The notes below the pieces were generated by a model that saw nothing but the letters and a program-made list of their open reading frames with translations, was not told the DNA's origin and ran no database searches. The position numbers and the translations under genes were made by a program. Shown here piece by piece: positions 21,636 through 31,140 of a stretch of 64,000 bases of DNA (positions are counted from its first letter, which is position 1; every line of letters begins with the position of its first letter). The DNA is from Strigamia acuminata (taxonomy: Eukaryota > Arthropoda > Chilopoda > Geophilomorpha > Linotaeniidae): positions 31,212,427 through 31,276,426 of the forward strand of contig OX442315.1 in assembly GCA_949358305.1 (NCBI GenBank), written 5' to 3'.

Positions 21636-22975
21636 TACATTACACGCAATAAGCTATTTAATTTAATTCAGGGAAATGAGTCCGCTTTTACAGTACAAGT
21701 TGCGGCAAAGTTCGTTATGGTATTTCAAAATGAATCTTAAAACAAAAAGAATTTTTTTTTCTTTCTTTATTTGATTGTAAGTTAATAATAGCAATTGAAA
21801 TATGAAAAATTAAAATAAAATTTAAGTTTGGAATTGAAACCTTAAATTTACGTCTTAATTTAGGCATTTTAATTAATTAAAACGAGTGTGCAATAAAATT
21901 ACGTATACATACTGAAAATTACACGCAAACTGCATTGGTTGTTAATAAAAAATTGGAATAAAATATTCAAGTTTGTCAAGAAAAACAGTGAAGCCTTCCA
22001 GGAGCATGCAATGCCGGAAAAGTTCACATCTCGCGAAGCATTAAAGATAGAACAATTTAAAAATAAAAATGGGTTTGCATTTATAATTTAGCGCTTTCTT
22101 TAATTCAAATCGTGATTTTTGGGAGAGAAAAAATGTTGAAAATTGGAGGATTTTAAATTTTTGTTAAAATTTCAATAATTTTTCACTTTCGTTGCCCAAT
22201 TTCTTTAAAACAAGACATTTGGGAAGCATTTTAAATGTTCCCAGGCTAAAAAGCAATTTTAAAAAATGTGCACGTTTTTAATCAAATGCAAAAATACGAG
22301 TAAGTTAATTAAATAATTAATAAACGAAAAACAAAGATGGTTTTCGGGAAAATAATTTTTTCAAGTGATATCGTCAAAGATGGGCGAGAAAATAGTGGCA
22401 GCGCAGCTTAAAGGCGAGGGCGAATTGAACACATACGGCCTTTTTGTGACTGAGGGCACGTCCTACAATCATCCTCCCCCACCTTTCCAGCTCCAATGGG
22501 TGATTAATATGTGCGGGTGGTGTCGGCGACTTGATTATTTATTGTGAGGCATAATTTTTCGACGGGTTGAGAATACACATCAGGGGGAAGATGGAGGTAG
22601 TGGGAAAAGGGAAGAGAAAGCCGTCTTTTCGTGCGTCATTTATTTTCGTCGATAAATCTCCACTCACTCCAATCAAGTGCAGTGCGAAACTCATGTAATC
22701 CATTCCATTTTCCTCCGTCTTCGCGTTTTCGGTTTTGAAATGAGAAATAACAAGAGCCTGAAATAGATGATAATTTTGATTTTTTTGTTGGGGGTCGAAG
22801 GAATTTTCTTGTGATTTTTTTTTTTTTTTTTTACTTTAAGTGCCTTGCAATTCTTTTCCAGTTGATGGGGTGTGATAAATTATGGAGGTGATTTAATTTT
22901 GTAAATTGCCAACGACTCGGTTGAGGAAACAAAGAAGAAGAATAGGTTTTTAGTTTTGATAGATACTTAAAACCC
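21636..22975. other. Non-coding DNA; weak small frame at 22380
   Basis: AT-rich, then GC-richer at 22380-22740. A 55-codon frame begins at an ATG at 22380 in a fair start context (AAAGATGGGC) but has no recognisable motif. A long T run lies near 22817-22832. No repeat boundaries seen. Confidence 0.4.
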
Positions 22976-22980
22976 GGCTG
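22976..22980. repeat. Target site duplication of the gag-protease element (left)
   Basis: GGCTG immediately before the left LTR, repeated exactly at 25900-25904. Confidence 0.93.
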
Positions 22981-23112
22981 TGTGAGCGATAGCTCCCCCT
23001 GGGGGTCATTTCGAGACTTGTTCTATCTTTTGTATGATTGGTTCTAGGTTTTATGAATAAATCAGTCTAGTTTAGACAATCATCTTGATCGGTTGTCTTT
23101 ATCATTCTCACA
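22981..23112 (+). repeat. 5' LTR of the gag-protease element
   Basis: 132 bp, identical to 25768-25899. Includes a CCCCCTGGGGG palindrome near the start, AATAAA at 23056-23061, and a hairpin (AGACAATC with GGTTGTCT, one wobble pair) near the 3' end that would lie close to the RNA terminus. Confidence 0.95.
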
Positions 23113-23123
23113 TGGCGCAGTCG
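23113..23123 (+). other. Primer binding site, tRNA-Ser type
   Basis: TGGCGCAGTCG directly abuts the 5' LTR. It is complementary to a tRNA 3' end CGACTGCG-CCA. The same primer sequence is known from Drosophila 17.6 and 297, where it is assigned to tRNA-Ser. This supports a Ty3/gypsy-type origin. Confidence 0.85.
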
Positions 23124-23413
23124 ACATAAAAAGACTTTGGGGAAGGTGAAATAGTTGAAACAGTTGGAAATTGATGACGGCGATTTGGATGAAGAGCGCG
23201 TGGGCTTAACATTTTCGAAAATCGAGTTGCGGAGAAATTTGGGGACGGAGACGAAGGAGACGACGCGCGTTACACGTGGAAAACGTCCAGATAACGTTCG
23301 ATTTGGAGACGGAGACGTATATAAGCAGTTGAAAAGTTGTTGGTGATCATTGTCGGTGGTTGACGAGATCGGTGATTGTTGTTGAAAATTTTGCGAAACA
23401 CGTGGCGGACGTA
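23124..23413 (+). promoter_or_regulatory. Leader of the gag-protease element
   Basis: A purine-rich stretch (GGAGACGGAGACG repeats near 23240-23320) between primer site and gag. A 63-codon frame at 23155-23346 lacks an ATG start and lies in a different phase, so I do not call it a gene. RNA packaging signals would be expected here, but none can be recognised. Confidence 0.55.
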
Positions 23414-25834
23414 ATGGCGGAAAATTTGGCGGTAATTTTGCAAGGATGTCGTTCGTCGCTTTTGTCCGTCGTCGAGGACGTCCTGAACGTATTCACGGTG
23501 ACGATTTTGAAAGGAGAAATCGACAGGCGCGGATTGGAATCGACGAGCAATTTGAAGCAAGACTTGATGACGGTACTTTTGCAAAATAACAAGGAAATCG
23601 TTGCGTTTGAGGCGGCGGAGGCGGAGAGAATCGCGGCGGAGAAGTTGGTGGAAGACGATGCGGAGATCGTAGAGAAAACGTCAGCGGAGGAATTGGCGAA
23701 AGAAAGGTTGGAGGCGGAGAAACTGGAAGCGGAGGAGGCGGCACGTCCGGCCGGCGGAAGTGGGGCATCGTCCGCCGAATTGATGGTTTTTCAAATGGCC
23801 GAGATGATGAAGATGTTGATGCGGGACAAGTCGGAGACGGCGGCGCGTAATGCGGAAACGGAGGCGCGTAATTCGGAGTTGTTGGCACAAAATACTTTGG
23901 TGATGAACCGCCTCATCGCGTCCCAGTGTTCGCAGACGGGTCCCGCGACCACGGTGGTGCAGATGCACTCAACCGTCGACACCGTAAAAGCCATATCCTC
24001 TTTTTCGGCCGACGATAAGGAGAACGTGCATTCGTGGGTGAAGGAGGTAAAACGCGTGGCGAAGCTTTCGGCCTGGACGGACGATCTGACGCTATTGAAC
24101 GCAGCAACGAGGCTAGAAGGTCACGCCAGCGACTGGCAGAAGACTGAAGGAAAGAAAATATCGAGTTTGGAGGGCTGGATGTGGGCTCTAGAAGATAGAT
24201 TTAAGTGCCGCATGAACTTGAACGAATTCTTTGAAATGCAAAAGAAAAGAAAACTGGAAGCATCGGAGACGATCGTTCATTACATTTATTCAAAGAACAC
24301 TTTACTAGAGCGTTGTGCGAGCCGTATAAGTGAATCGGATCGAGTGTCGATGATTTTGGGCGGAATTGGCGAGGAGTTGGTGTCGTTTCCGTTGGCATCT
24401 GGCAACATCGGTTCGGTTGAGGAGCTTTTACATCGCGCGAGGGGTTTGGACGGGGCGAGAAAAGTGAAGACAACGGACAAAAATAGTAGTAACGTCGAAG
24501 TTAAACGAGCAGCGGAGGACGTGGTGAGGGAATCGACGAAGGAAGCATTTTCGGCGGCGTCGACGAACAAGAACTCACAACGTCACGTGCAATATAGATA
24601 CGGGATGGATAAATCTACTCTCACGTGTTTTAAGTGCGGTAAGATCGGACACGTGTCTTTCGACTGTTTGTTGGCAAGTGCGGGAGCAGTTACGACGGAG
24701 AAAACGCCGGAGAAGGTTATAGCTTGTGTTGTCAAGACGAGGAAACCGGAGATGAATTTGACGGTCGTTGCGTGTAGTGTGGAGGAGTTTGACACGGACG
24801 TTGAGGCGCTGATTGATCCGGGCGCAAACTTGACAATTATCGACGGCAGATTTTTGAAAGACAATACGGAATTAAGAGCGAATAGATCGGGGGCCAGTTT
24901 TCATTCCGTCAATGGCCCGTTGGAGATCGATGGATTTCTCGACATTTCGTTTCGTATTGGCGATATTCAATCGAGAATGAGGAATGTAGCAGTGTCGTCA
25001 GGTTTACCTTTTCCTATCATCGTAGGCACAGACTGGCGTAGGCAAGAAGGTCTGAGGCTGATTTTGGAACCGAATGGCGACATGAATGTTTCAAGAGATC
25101 GCAGCAAGGTTCGGACTGTTGGTTGCGCAATATTCGAGAAAGAGGCGAACCGAGAAAACGTGTGTTTGTCACTGGTCGTGGAATATGACAAGATTTTGGA
25201 CGTAGCAGACGACGACAAGGACGGAGAAGTTGACGAATTTGAAAAAAACGATCAAGTTGAAAACGAAAATGGCATTTTTGACAACAACGACGAAGAATTT
25301 GTTGAAAACGACGACGATCTTGGCGTGGAATGCGGGAAGGAGAACTTAGAACTTGACGTTACGAAAATCGAGCTAGTTGCGATCGTAGAAAATGTGAATT
25401 TGGGAGAAGACAGATCAAAATTCGACGAAACGGTTTCGGGGTTCAATGAAGTTGACGCGAAATATGGTGAGGAACACGACGAGAAAGGCGAGGAACACGA
25501 TAAGAATGAGGCGAATGAAAATGAAGACGAATCGAGTCACAAGGGCAAGATTGTACGAGAAAATTTGGAGCCGGGCTGGCTGGAGGACCTGGAGCTTAAG
25601 AGATATTTTGCCGAAGAACAGGAAGAGACTTTGACGGGAGAGACGGACTCGACAAAGATGAGCGAGGAGTTATCGGAGGCTTGTTGTGCATTAGAAAATC
25701 GCATTGTATCGAAATTGTTGAATTTTTTGTTTTGTTGTCGAGGGCGACAACCCAAAAAGGGGGGTCGTGTGAGCGATAGCTCCCCCTGGGGGTCATTTCG
25801 AGACTTGTTCTATCTTTTGTATGATTGGTTCTAG
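23414..25834 (+). CDS. gag-pro: Gag-protease polyprotein with acidic C-terminal domain
   Basis: 806 residues from the first ATG; the open stretch extends 18 codons upstream from a TTG. Residues 60-170 are rich in A, E, K and R and probably form coiled coils, with a small ARNxE repeat near 144-155. Residues 188-350 resemble a Ty3-type gag capsid region (HSWVKEVKRV, LEGHASDW, RLEGHA-to-RARGL span). The zinc knuckle has C405, C408, H413 and C418. The retropepsin has D468-P469-G470-A471, with proline in place of the usual serine or threonine, and IIVGTDW at 535-541. From about 595 to 710 the chain is dominated by D, E, N and K, where reverse transcriptase would normally follow. The last 80 residues are less acidic, with CC pairs. 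The frame crosses the polypurine tract (KKGG) and ends at a TAG inside the 3' LTR. No stop or frameshift breaks it, which argues for recent selection or very recent insertion. Confidence 0.93.
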   Translation: MAENLAVILQGCRSSLLSVVEDVLNVFTVTILKGEIDRRGLESTSNLKQDLMTVLLQNNKEIVAFEAAEAERIAAEKLVEDDAEIVEKTSAEELAKERLEAEKLEAEEAARPAGGSGASSAELMVFQMAEMMKMLMRDKSETAARNAETEARNSELLAQNTLVMNRLIASQCSQTGPATTVVQMHSTVDTVKAISSFSADDKENVHSWVKEVKRVAKLSAWTDDLTLLNAATRLEGHASDWQKTEGKKISSLEGWMWALEDRFKCRMNLNEFFEMQKKRKLEASETIVHYIYSKNTLLERCASRISESDRVSMILGGIGEELVSFPLASGNIGSVEELLHRARGLDGARKVKTTDKNSSNVEVKRAAEDVVRESTKEAFSAASTNKNSQRHVQYRYGMDKSTLTCFKCGKIGHVSFDCLLASAGAVTTEKTPEKVIACVVKTRKPEMNLTVVACSVEEFDTDVEALIDPGANLTIIDGRFLKDNTELRANRSGASFHSVNGPLEIDGFLDISFRIGDIQSRMRNVAVSSGLPFPIIVGTDWRRQEGLRLILEPNGDMNVSRDRSKVRTVGCAIFEKEANRENVCLSLVVEYDKILDVADDDKDGEVDEFEKNDQVENENGIFDNNDEEFVENDDDLGVECGKENLELDVTKIELVAIVENVNLGEDRSKFDETVSGFNEVDAKYGEEHDEKGEEHDKNEANENEDESSHKGKIVRENLEPGWLEDLELKRYFAEEQEETLTGETDSTKMSEELSEACCALENRIVSKLLNFLFCCRGRQPKKGGRVSDSSPWGSFRDLFYLLYDWF
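25754..25764 (+). other. Polypurine tract of the gag-protease element
   Basis: AAAAAGGGGGG lies three bases before the 3' LTR (TCG intervening) and is also translated as part of the gag-protease C-terminus. Confidence 0.85.
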
Positions 25835-25899
25835 GTTTTATGAATAAATCAGTCTAGTTTAGACAATCATCTTGATCGGTTGTCTTTATCATTCTCACA
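25768..25899 (+). repeat. 3' LTR of the gag-protease element
   Basis: Identical at all 132 bases to 22981-23112. AATAAA at 25843-25848. Its first 67 bases are coding: the last 21 residues and the stop codon of the gag-protease frame fall inside the LTR. Confidence 0.95.
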
Positions 25900-25904
25900 G
25901 GCTG
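25900..25904. repeat. Target site duplication of the gag-protease element (right)
   Basis: GGCTG, matching 22976-22980. Confidence 0.93.
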
Positions 25905-26000
25905 TTAATAACATCGTGCGGAATTTAATAAAATTTTAAGTCATTTTTTCGAGTATGTGGTTTGAAGTTTAAAATGAGAATACAAGTTTTCTGGATACGT

Positions 26001-26692
26001 GTACCTTAAATGCTCTCATTGAGCGCGGGATGCGTAATTGAACGCGGTATCTTTTACAACGAGGGTCTAAATTGACCAAAACGACTGATTTCAATGTCTA
26101 AATTGACCAAAATGACTGATTTCAATGTTTAAATTGACCAAAACGACTGATTTCAATGTCTAAATTGACCAAAACGACTGATTTCAATGTCTAAATTGAC
26201 CAAAACGACTGATTTCAATGTCTATATTGACCAAAACGACTGATTTCAATGTCTAAATTGACCAAAACGACTGATTTCAATGTCTAAATTGACCAAAACG
26301 ACTGATTTCAATGTCTATATTGACCAAAACGACTGATTTCAATGTCTAAATTGACCAAAACGACTGATTTCAATGTCTAAATTGACCAAAACGACTGATT
26401 CCAATGTCTAAATTGTACAAAACGACTAAAACAAATGTCTAAATTATACAAAACGACTAAAATAAGTGTCTAATTTATACAAAACGTCATAAATAAATGT
26501 TTAAGTTGTGCAAAACGACTAAAATAAATGTCTAAATTGAAGAAAAAACTAAAATAAATGTTCTAAATTGATCAAGAACACTAAAATAAATGTCTAAATT
26601 CACCAAACCATTTGAATTCCATATGAAAATAGCCGTGGAAATCAGGTTTTGTCAATACAATGCGAGTGTTTTATTAGAGCATTTACGTATAC
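26001..26692 (+). mobile_element. TIR element E1 with a 31-bp tandem array core
   Basis: The left end GTACCTTAAATGCTCT and the right end AGAGCATTTACGTATAC are inverted copies with small differences. The left subterminal block (ATTGAGCGCGGGATG, then AATTGAACGCGGTATC) recurs in copies at 28429 (inverted at its right end), 42551 (inverted) and 56652. Between the ends sits a tandem array of about 18 units (26066-26625). No coding capacity. The superfamily is not clear to me, and no target duplication is obvious. Confidence 0.75.
26066..26625 (+). repeat. Tandem array, 31-bp unit, about 18 copies
   Basis: The unit begins TCTAAATTGACCAAAACGAC and repeats exactly every 31 bp from 26066. Units 1-11 (to 26406) are nearly identical; units 12-18 drift progressively. 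Units 4-6 and 7-9 repeat a three-unit pattern in which every third unit has TCTATATT, a 93-bp higher-order period of the kind produced by unequal exchange. The same unit occurs once or in a few diverged copies in elements at 42551-42696 and 56652-56862. Confidence 0.95.
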
Positions 26693-28428
26693 ACCGAAAT
26701 CACTAAATCACGTATCTTTTTAAAAATACCATTTATTTCACATTTTAATTGTTAACAATTTAAACTTATTGTTTATTAGCATTTACATGAATGAGCAGTA
26801 TTATGGTGCAAAATCGCCATGTTTACACACTACGCTTATGCAAATAAAAATAAGAATTTAAAAACATCCTCACGAAAGTAAAATGAGGACTTCGCCACAA
26901 TGCCCTTGACGGTAATTGAATTCAATTAAAATACAGCTTGCAAAATGAGGTAGAAAGAATCTTCATGCAATTTTCATTTACTAATTAAAGCGAATGATAA
27001 AAGATTTTTTTTTTCCTAAAAAAAAAAAATAAATAAATAAATTGCCATTGAAAATATTGAAAATATTGATAATACGCAATCTATCTTCCACATTTGGATA
27101 TTTGAATTTTTGTTGACGAAAAAAAAGCGAATTTTTTCTACATTTCGGATGGGAATTGTTCCATGAAAAGTAGGGTGGACGACTTAGCTTGTGGGGTCGC
27201 TCACCGGGGCAAAAGGGCGAACCCTGTGTGATCGTTTCCCAATTTAGCCGACAGTGAATTGCACTCCAATTACGACGACAGCTCGATTGGGGGAACGGGG
27301 ACGAGTGGGAAAGTTGGATAAATGACGACAATTCCAACTCTTTTAGTTGCGTCTTTTGTTCTTTCGTATCGTTCGGCGAGGAGATGGTGGGAGGGAGGAG
27401 AGTCGAAACAACGCAAATGACTTTACACACAAAGAGTTTAAAATTAGTGTTGATTATACACGCTGCAGAAAAGTTGTTAACTCGTTCTCGTGCCTTTAGA
27501 TGGCCATCATAAAAGTCGACTGGTCACTGAAGTGGTGGTGTGGGGGCTTTACGGCATTGTCCGATGCAATAAACAGGTCCACGTACAGAGTGACGTCAGA
27601 TTAAGTTATCTAAATCGGATATACAATAGGTCAAAGCTTTTCTATCTCTTCAAGTGTTTTTGGATTTTTATTTTTATATATATTTTTTTTTCGGTTCTTT
27701 TTATGTTCGTGTACTTTAATATCGTGTAGCCATTTTTGGGGGAGATGGGAGTGGATGGAATGGAAGAGGAAAAAATAATAAAGTGGGCGTTGTTTGGAAT
27801 GGGAGAAATGTTTCTATGGCAACTGCTGGCTCTGACATGGGATTTTAAAATGCACATTGAATCAATCAAATATTTGACGAAGGTTTTGTTGGACTAGTTG
27901 AAATTATTTATAAATTTATAAATTTATTCATTAGTTTTTTGTTGTTTTTATTGAATTCAAATTGCGCTTTGTTGTTGGATTCGGATGTTTTAAGATGGTT
28001 GGGCGCATTTTCTGGTCCGTAACTGGTTTTGACGTTTTTTATTTATTTATTTATTTTATTTATTGATTTCTATGAAAATTTCTATTACTTTAAAGTCGAT
28101 TCGAGTTCTGGACAAATATTTGTTGACATTTTTTTTTTTATTGTTTGATTTACAGTAGATGTTTTTCATTTTTTTTTTTTTTTGGTGGAAATTTTTTTAA
28201 ATTACGGGAGATTGGAAATATTATGGTGATTTAAATTCAGTTTTTATAAGAATTGTACCGAAACACTTTTTTTTTTTTTACCCCGCTTTGTTTATTCGCC
28301 GCCAAATATTTGCTTCAAAGAACGATCGAGATCAAAGCGAATGTTGACTTTTGTCAAGAAAGAAATGTGGTGAATTTCTCAAGTTAAAATATAAAATTTC
28401 CAAGCGCTCAAGATATATTATAATCTGT
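26693..28428. other. Non-coding DNA, no gene recognised
   Basis: T-rich runs and TTTA microsatellite-like stretches (for example 28039-28066). A somewhat GC-richer patch at 27170-27420 contains overlapping frames in both strands without recognisable motifs. I see no element ends. Confidence 0.5.
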
Positions 28429-28771
28429 ATACTGTAAATGCTCTTAAAGAACATCCGCGTTCTAGTGACAGAACTTCGATTTCCCCCACGTATGAAATGA
28501 TAAAGCGATAATTAAAATAGATTTTCAATCTCAAGAAGTCGATTTTTGCACATACAAAGTCGATTTTGCACGTAAAAATTGGATTTTGCACGTAAAAAGT
28601 GGTTTGTGCTCGTAAAAAGTGCATTTTGCACATATAAAGTGCATTTTGCACCCTAAAATATAATTTTGGCACTTAAAATAGATTTATGGACTTAAAAAAT
28701 GCACTTTTGCGTTCAATTAGCATCCCACGTTCAATTAGCATCTTGCTCTCAATCAGAGCATTTACGGTACA
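28429..28771 (+). mobile_element. TIR element E2 with a 20-bp tandem repeat core
   Basis: The ends TATACTGTAAATGCTCT and AGAGCATTTACGGTACA are inverted repeats of the E family. The right subterminal block contains TTCAATTAGCATC twice, matching the inverted left block of E1 (GGATGCGTAATTGAACG). The interior is not the 31-bp repeat of E1 but a 20-bp repeat. Non-coding. Confidence 0.78.
28541..28720 (+). repeat. Tandem array, 20-bp unit, about 9 diverged copies
   Basis: Units such as GGATTTTGCACGTAAAAAGT step by 20 bp from 28541; the later units are more diverged. The reverse complement of the unit (ACTTTTTACGTGCAAAATCC) resembles the repeat inside the element at 43675-44170. Confidence 0.8.
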
Positions 28772-30852
28772 TAGTTTTGACTAGTGGTTCCTTTGGTTGT
28801 TTTTAATTTGTTGCTTTTTTTGCCTTTGTTGCATTACCAATTGTTTTTGGACTGTTCGTCCTGTTGTAGTGCGTGTTTGTGTTTTTACTTTGTTGCTTTT
28901 TTGCATCGCCAATAGTTTTTGTGCTCTTCGTCCTATTGTATTGTTTGTATTATTTATCAAATAAATTCCATTAAACAAGAGGAAAGAGTTGCAATTTCAC
29001 TCTCCATCGTTGTCTCTTGGGCTTATTTCTTTGAAGTTATTATTAGCAAGAATTGCGTTCTGTAAATTCATATATTTAAGCCTATTTTTTCTAGTCACTT
29101 GTAATCAAATTTATTTTAAATACAAGACATTTTCCTTTCTGTTTGCCTGTCCACGAAACTGCACAGTAAAATAAAATGTTTTATGTCTTTATTCCTCGTC
29201 AATTAAAATGTAATTTGCAACTAACTTATTACATTTTAAGAAATTTTATTTTATCACGACTTTCTACTTTTATTTTGACTGTAAAAAAGCATTCTCGATT
29301 ATCCTTAGAACGTCCCATATTGGATAAAATCAATGGCTGCCACAGATTGGATACATCCATCATTCTTCCCAGACGCGATTGTGACTAGAGGGCGCTTTGG
29401 GCGAATCACAATGTGCATAGGTGTGTGTACGGGGATCAGCGAGACCATACGCAAGTGAACACGGGGACTCGTTTTCGTGCTTCTTAGATGCCCCTTACCT
29501 TGCAGTCCCAGAGCTGTAATAAATCACGGGAATTTTTTTCCCTCCCAATGGTCTCCATCTTCTGGGAGCTGGTCAGGCGTACACACGATTCTTTTTCTTG
29601 TTAGCTATCTCCTTATTTCAGTTCTGCTCTTCCTTCTTGAACAAGAAATCCGGCTTAAGAGCCGTCATGTGTTGCAATAAATCAGGTGATTGTGTGTACT
29701 TACTGTGTGTTTGCACCAGTGTCACGTAACTTTTTATTTTCGCGCAGCCATTTTGATAGTTGTCGATGGAGTCTGCGGGTGTAAATCAGCGGAACGGGGG
29801 GTTGTGTGAAGTGGCGTCCGAGATAAATGGGGTTAAGGTTTGAAAACGGGCTGGGTTAACCCTTTTTTGGCGAGTGTCGTTTTCTGCTTGCTTTTTAATT
29901 AATGCGTCAAAATGACGTCTTTTCTCTTGTTTTAAGACTGTTTGTTTGGTGTCGTTGCTCAATCTGCGCGAGAATGCATGCGGAAGGAATTGAGTTTGCA
30001 ACGAAGAGCGCTCGCTTTATTTCAAATTGAATTATCTTGATGCGAGCGTTTTACTTGGAAACAAGAAATTTAAATTGGTTATGTTTTAAAGGACGGCAAA
30101 CAAAGTGCATGTCAGGAAATTTGTCGGAGCCATCCGCGCGTTCGTATTGAATTAATTTTATTTTTCAACATGTAGAATTATGGTAAGTAATGTGAGCGCC
30201 TCAATTTATTTGCGCGCTTGGATCAGCTTCATTACTGTCTTGAGTGAAGTTGAATTTGCAAATGGGGCAAAGTCGATTAAAAGTTTTGCTTTCGACGTCC
30301 GTTTTGAGACGTTAGGTGACAAATTAAGCGGCGGGATGGCGGGTGTGTGGAGTTACACGCAGTTACGGTTTATATGTACACAGATATTGATCCGGTAAAT
30401 GGTTTCCGGGGTGGATGAGGTGAAAGAACATGTGTTGGTGGTTGGCCTTAAATCTTCCTCCCGAGTGGATTTTCATAACCGCGATTCTTGGCGCACCTCT
30501 AGAAACGCTCTGAAAAGTTAATATGTGATGGAGTATTTGTACTTGTAGTCGTTACTAAGTTTGTTTTACTAATGAAGCTAATGATGCAGCTTGTGGGGGT
30601 TTCGGCAAAGTAATTTAAAAGTTATAGTCAGAAGGCGCATTCATTAAATCAGGTTTAACTTGTTTTGTTGTTTAAATATCGGCACCTCCGCAACGGGTAA
30701 CGGGATTCCCCTTACCCCTAGACAACATTAATAAAGGCCAACCAACCAATATTAGGGGAGTTTCTGTTATTTACGTGAGTATGCGTCCCAAACTAGTGTC
30801 TTCAGTCCCCTGATTGCACTAGCGAAGACCATACCAGTCACACACTCATATT
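28772..30852. other. Non-coding DNA with a GC-richer patch
   Basis: Between about 29330 and 29700 base composition is more balanced, and a GACTAGAGGGCGCTT motif (29383-29397) loosely resembles a CTCF-type site. Frames in this stretch are short and unrecognisable. A family-F fragment (AAGGCGCATTCATTAAATC) lies near 30632. Confidence 0.4.
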
Positions 30853-31140
30853 CTATGTTTACATGCACGGAATATTTCGGGTGAGATGAAATATTCCATG
30901 TGCACAACTGTCATGTAAACAGGGATGACAAGGATTATTCGAGTAGTGAATAATCCCTCGCAGAAAATTGTTTAATTCGAGTGAACTCGAACTATTTTTA
31001 TTGCGCGTGCGTGCATCACTTTTGGCACTTCTTCATTGGTCGAAAACCGAAAGTAATCACGAATTATTTTCTGCATGTTAACACAACAATTTGATCTCGA
31101 ATTATTCACCACTCGAAATATTTGGTGCATCTTAACGTAG
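30853..31140. mobile_element. TIR element with ATGCAC...AATATTTCG ends
   Basis: 288 bp from CTATGTTTACATGCACGGAA to an imperfect inverse ending CATCTTAACGTAG; the ends share about 27 bp with several mismatches. The left end is itself an inverted repeat (GGAATATTTC ... GAAATATTCC, then CATGTAAACA). No coding capacity. Confidence 0.6.

Larger units (their letters stand above)
22981..25899 (+). mobile_element. Non-autonomous LTR element encoding gag-protease only
   Basis: A 2,919-bp element with identical 132-bp LTRs (TGTGAG...CTCACA), the 5-bp duplication GGCTG, a primer site (23113) and a polypurine tract (25754-25764). Its single 806-codon frame has gag, zinc knuckle and retropepsin followed by an acidic tail. 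There is no reverse transcriptase, RNase H or integrase, and no remnant of them. It resembles plant TR-GAG elements in concept, but with a protease, and the primer site and gag type suggest a Ty3-like parent. Identical LTRs mean it moved recently, so the missing enzymes must have come from elsewhere. CpG is conspicuously frequent relative to the flanks. Confidence 0.93.

Noticed and set aside
23155-23346. 63-codon frame upstream of gag-protease
   Set aside because: It has no ATG start, lies in another phase and falls in the leader; purine-rich composition explains the lack of stops.
26066-26625. CRISPR-like regular repeats
   Set aside because: The 31-bp units are contiguous with no unique spacers, and the setting is an animal-type genome; this is a tandem array.
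29383-29397. CTCF-like motif
   Set aside because: Only the AGAGGGCGC core matches; too short to support a call.
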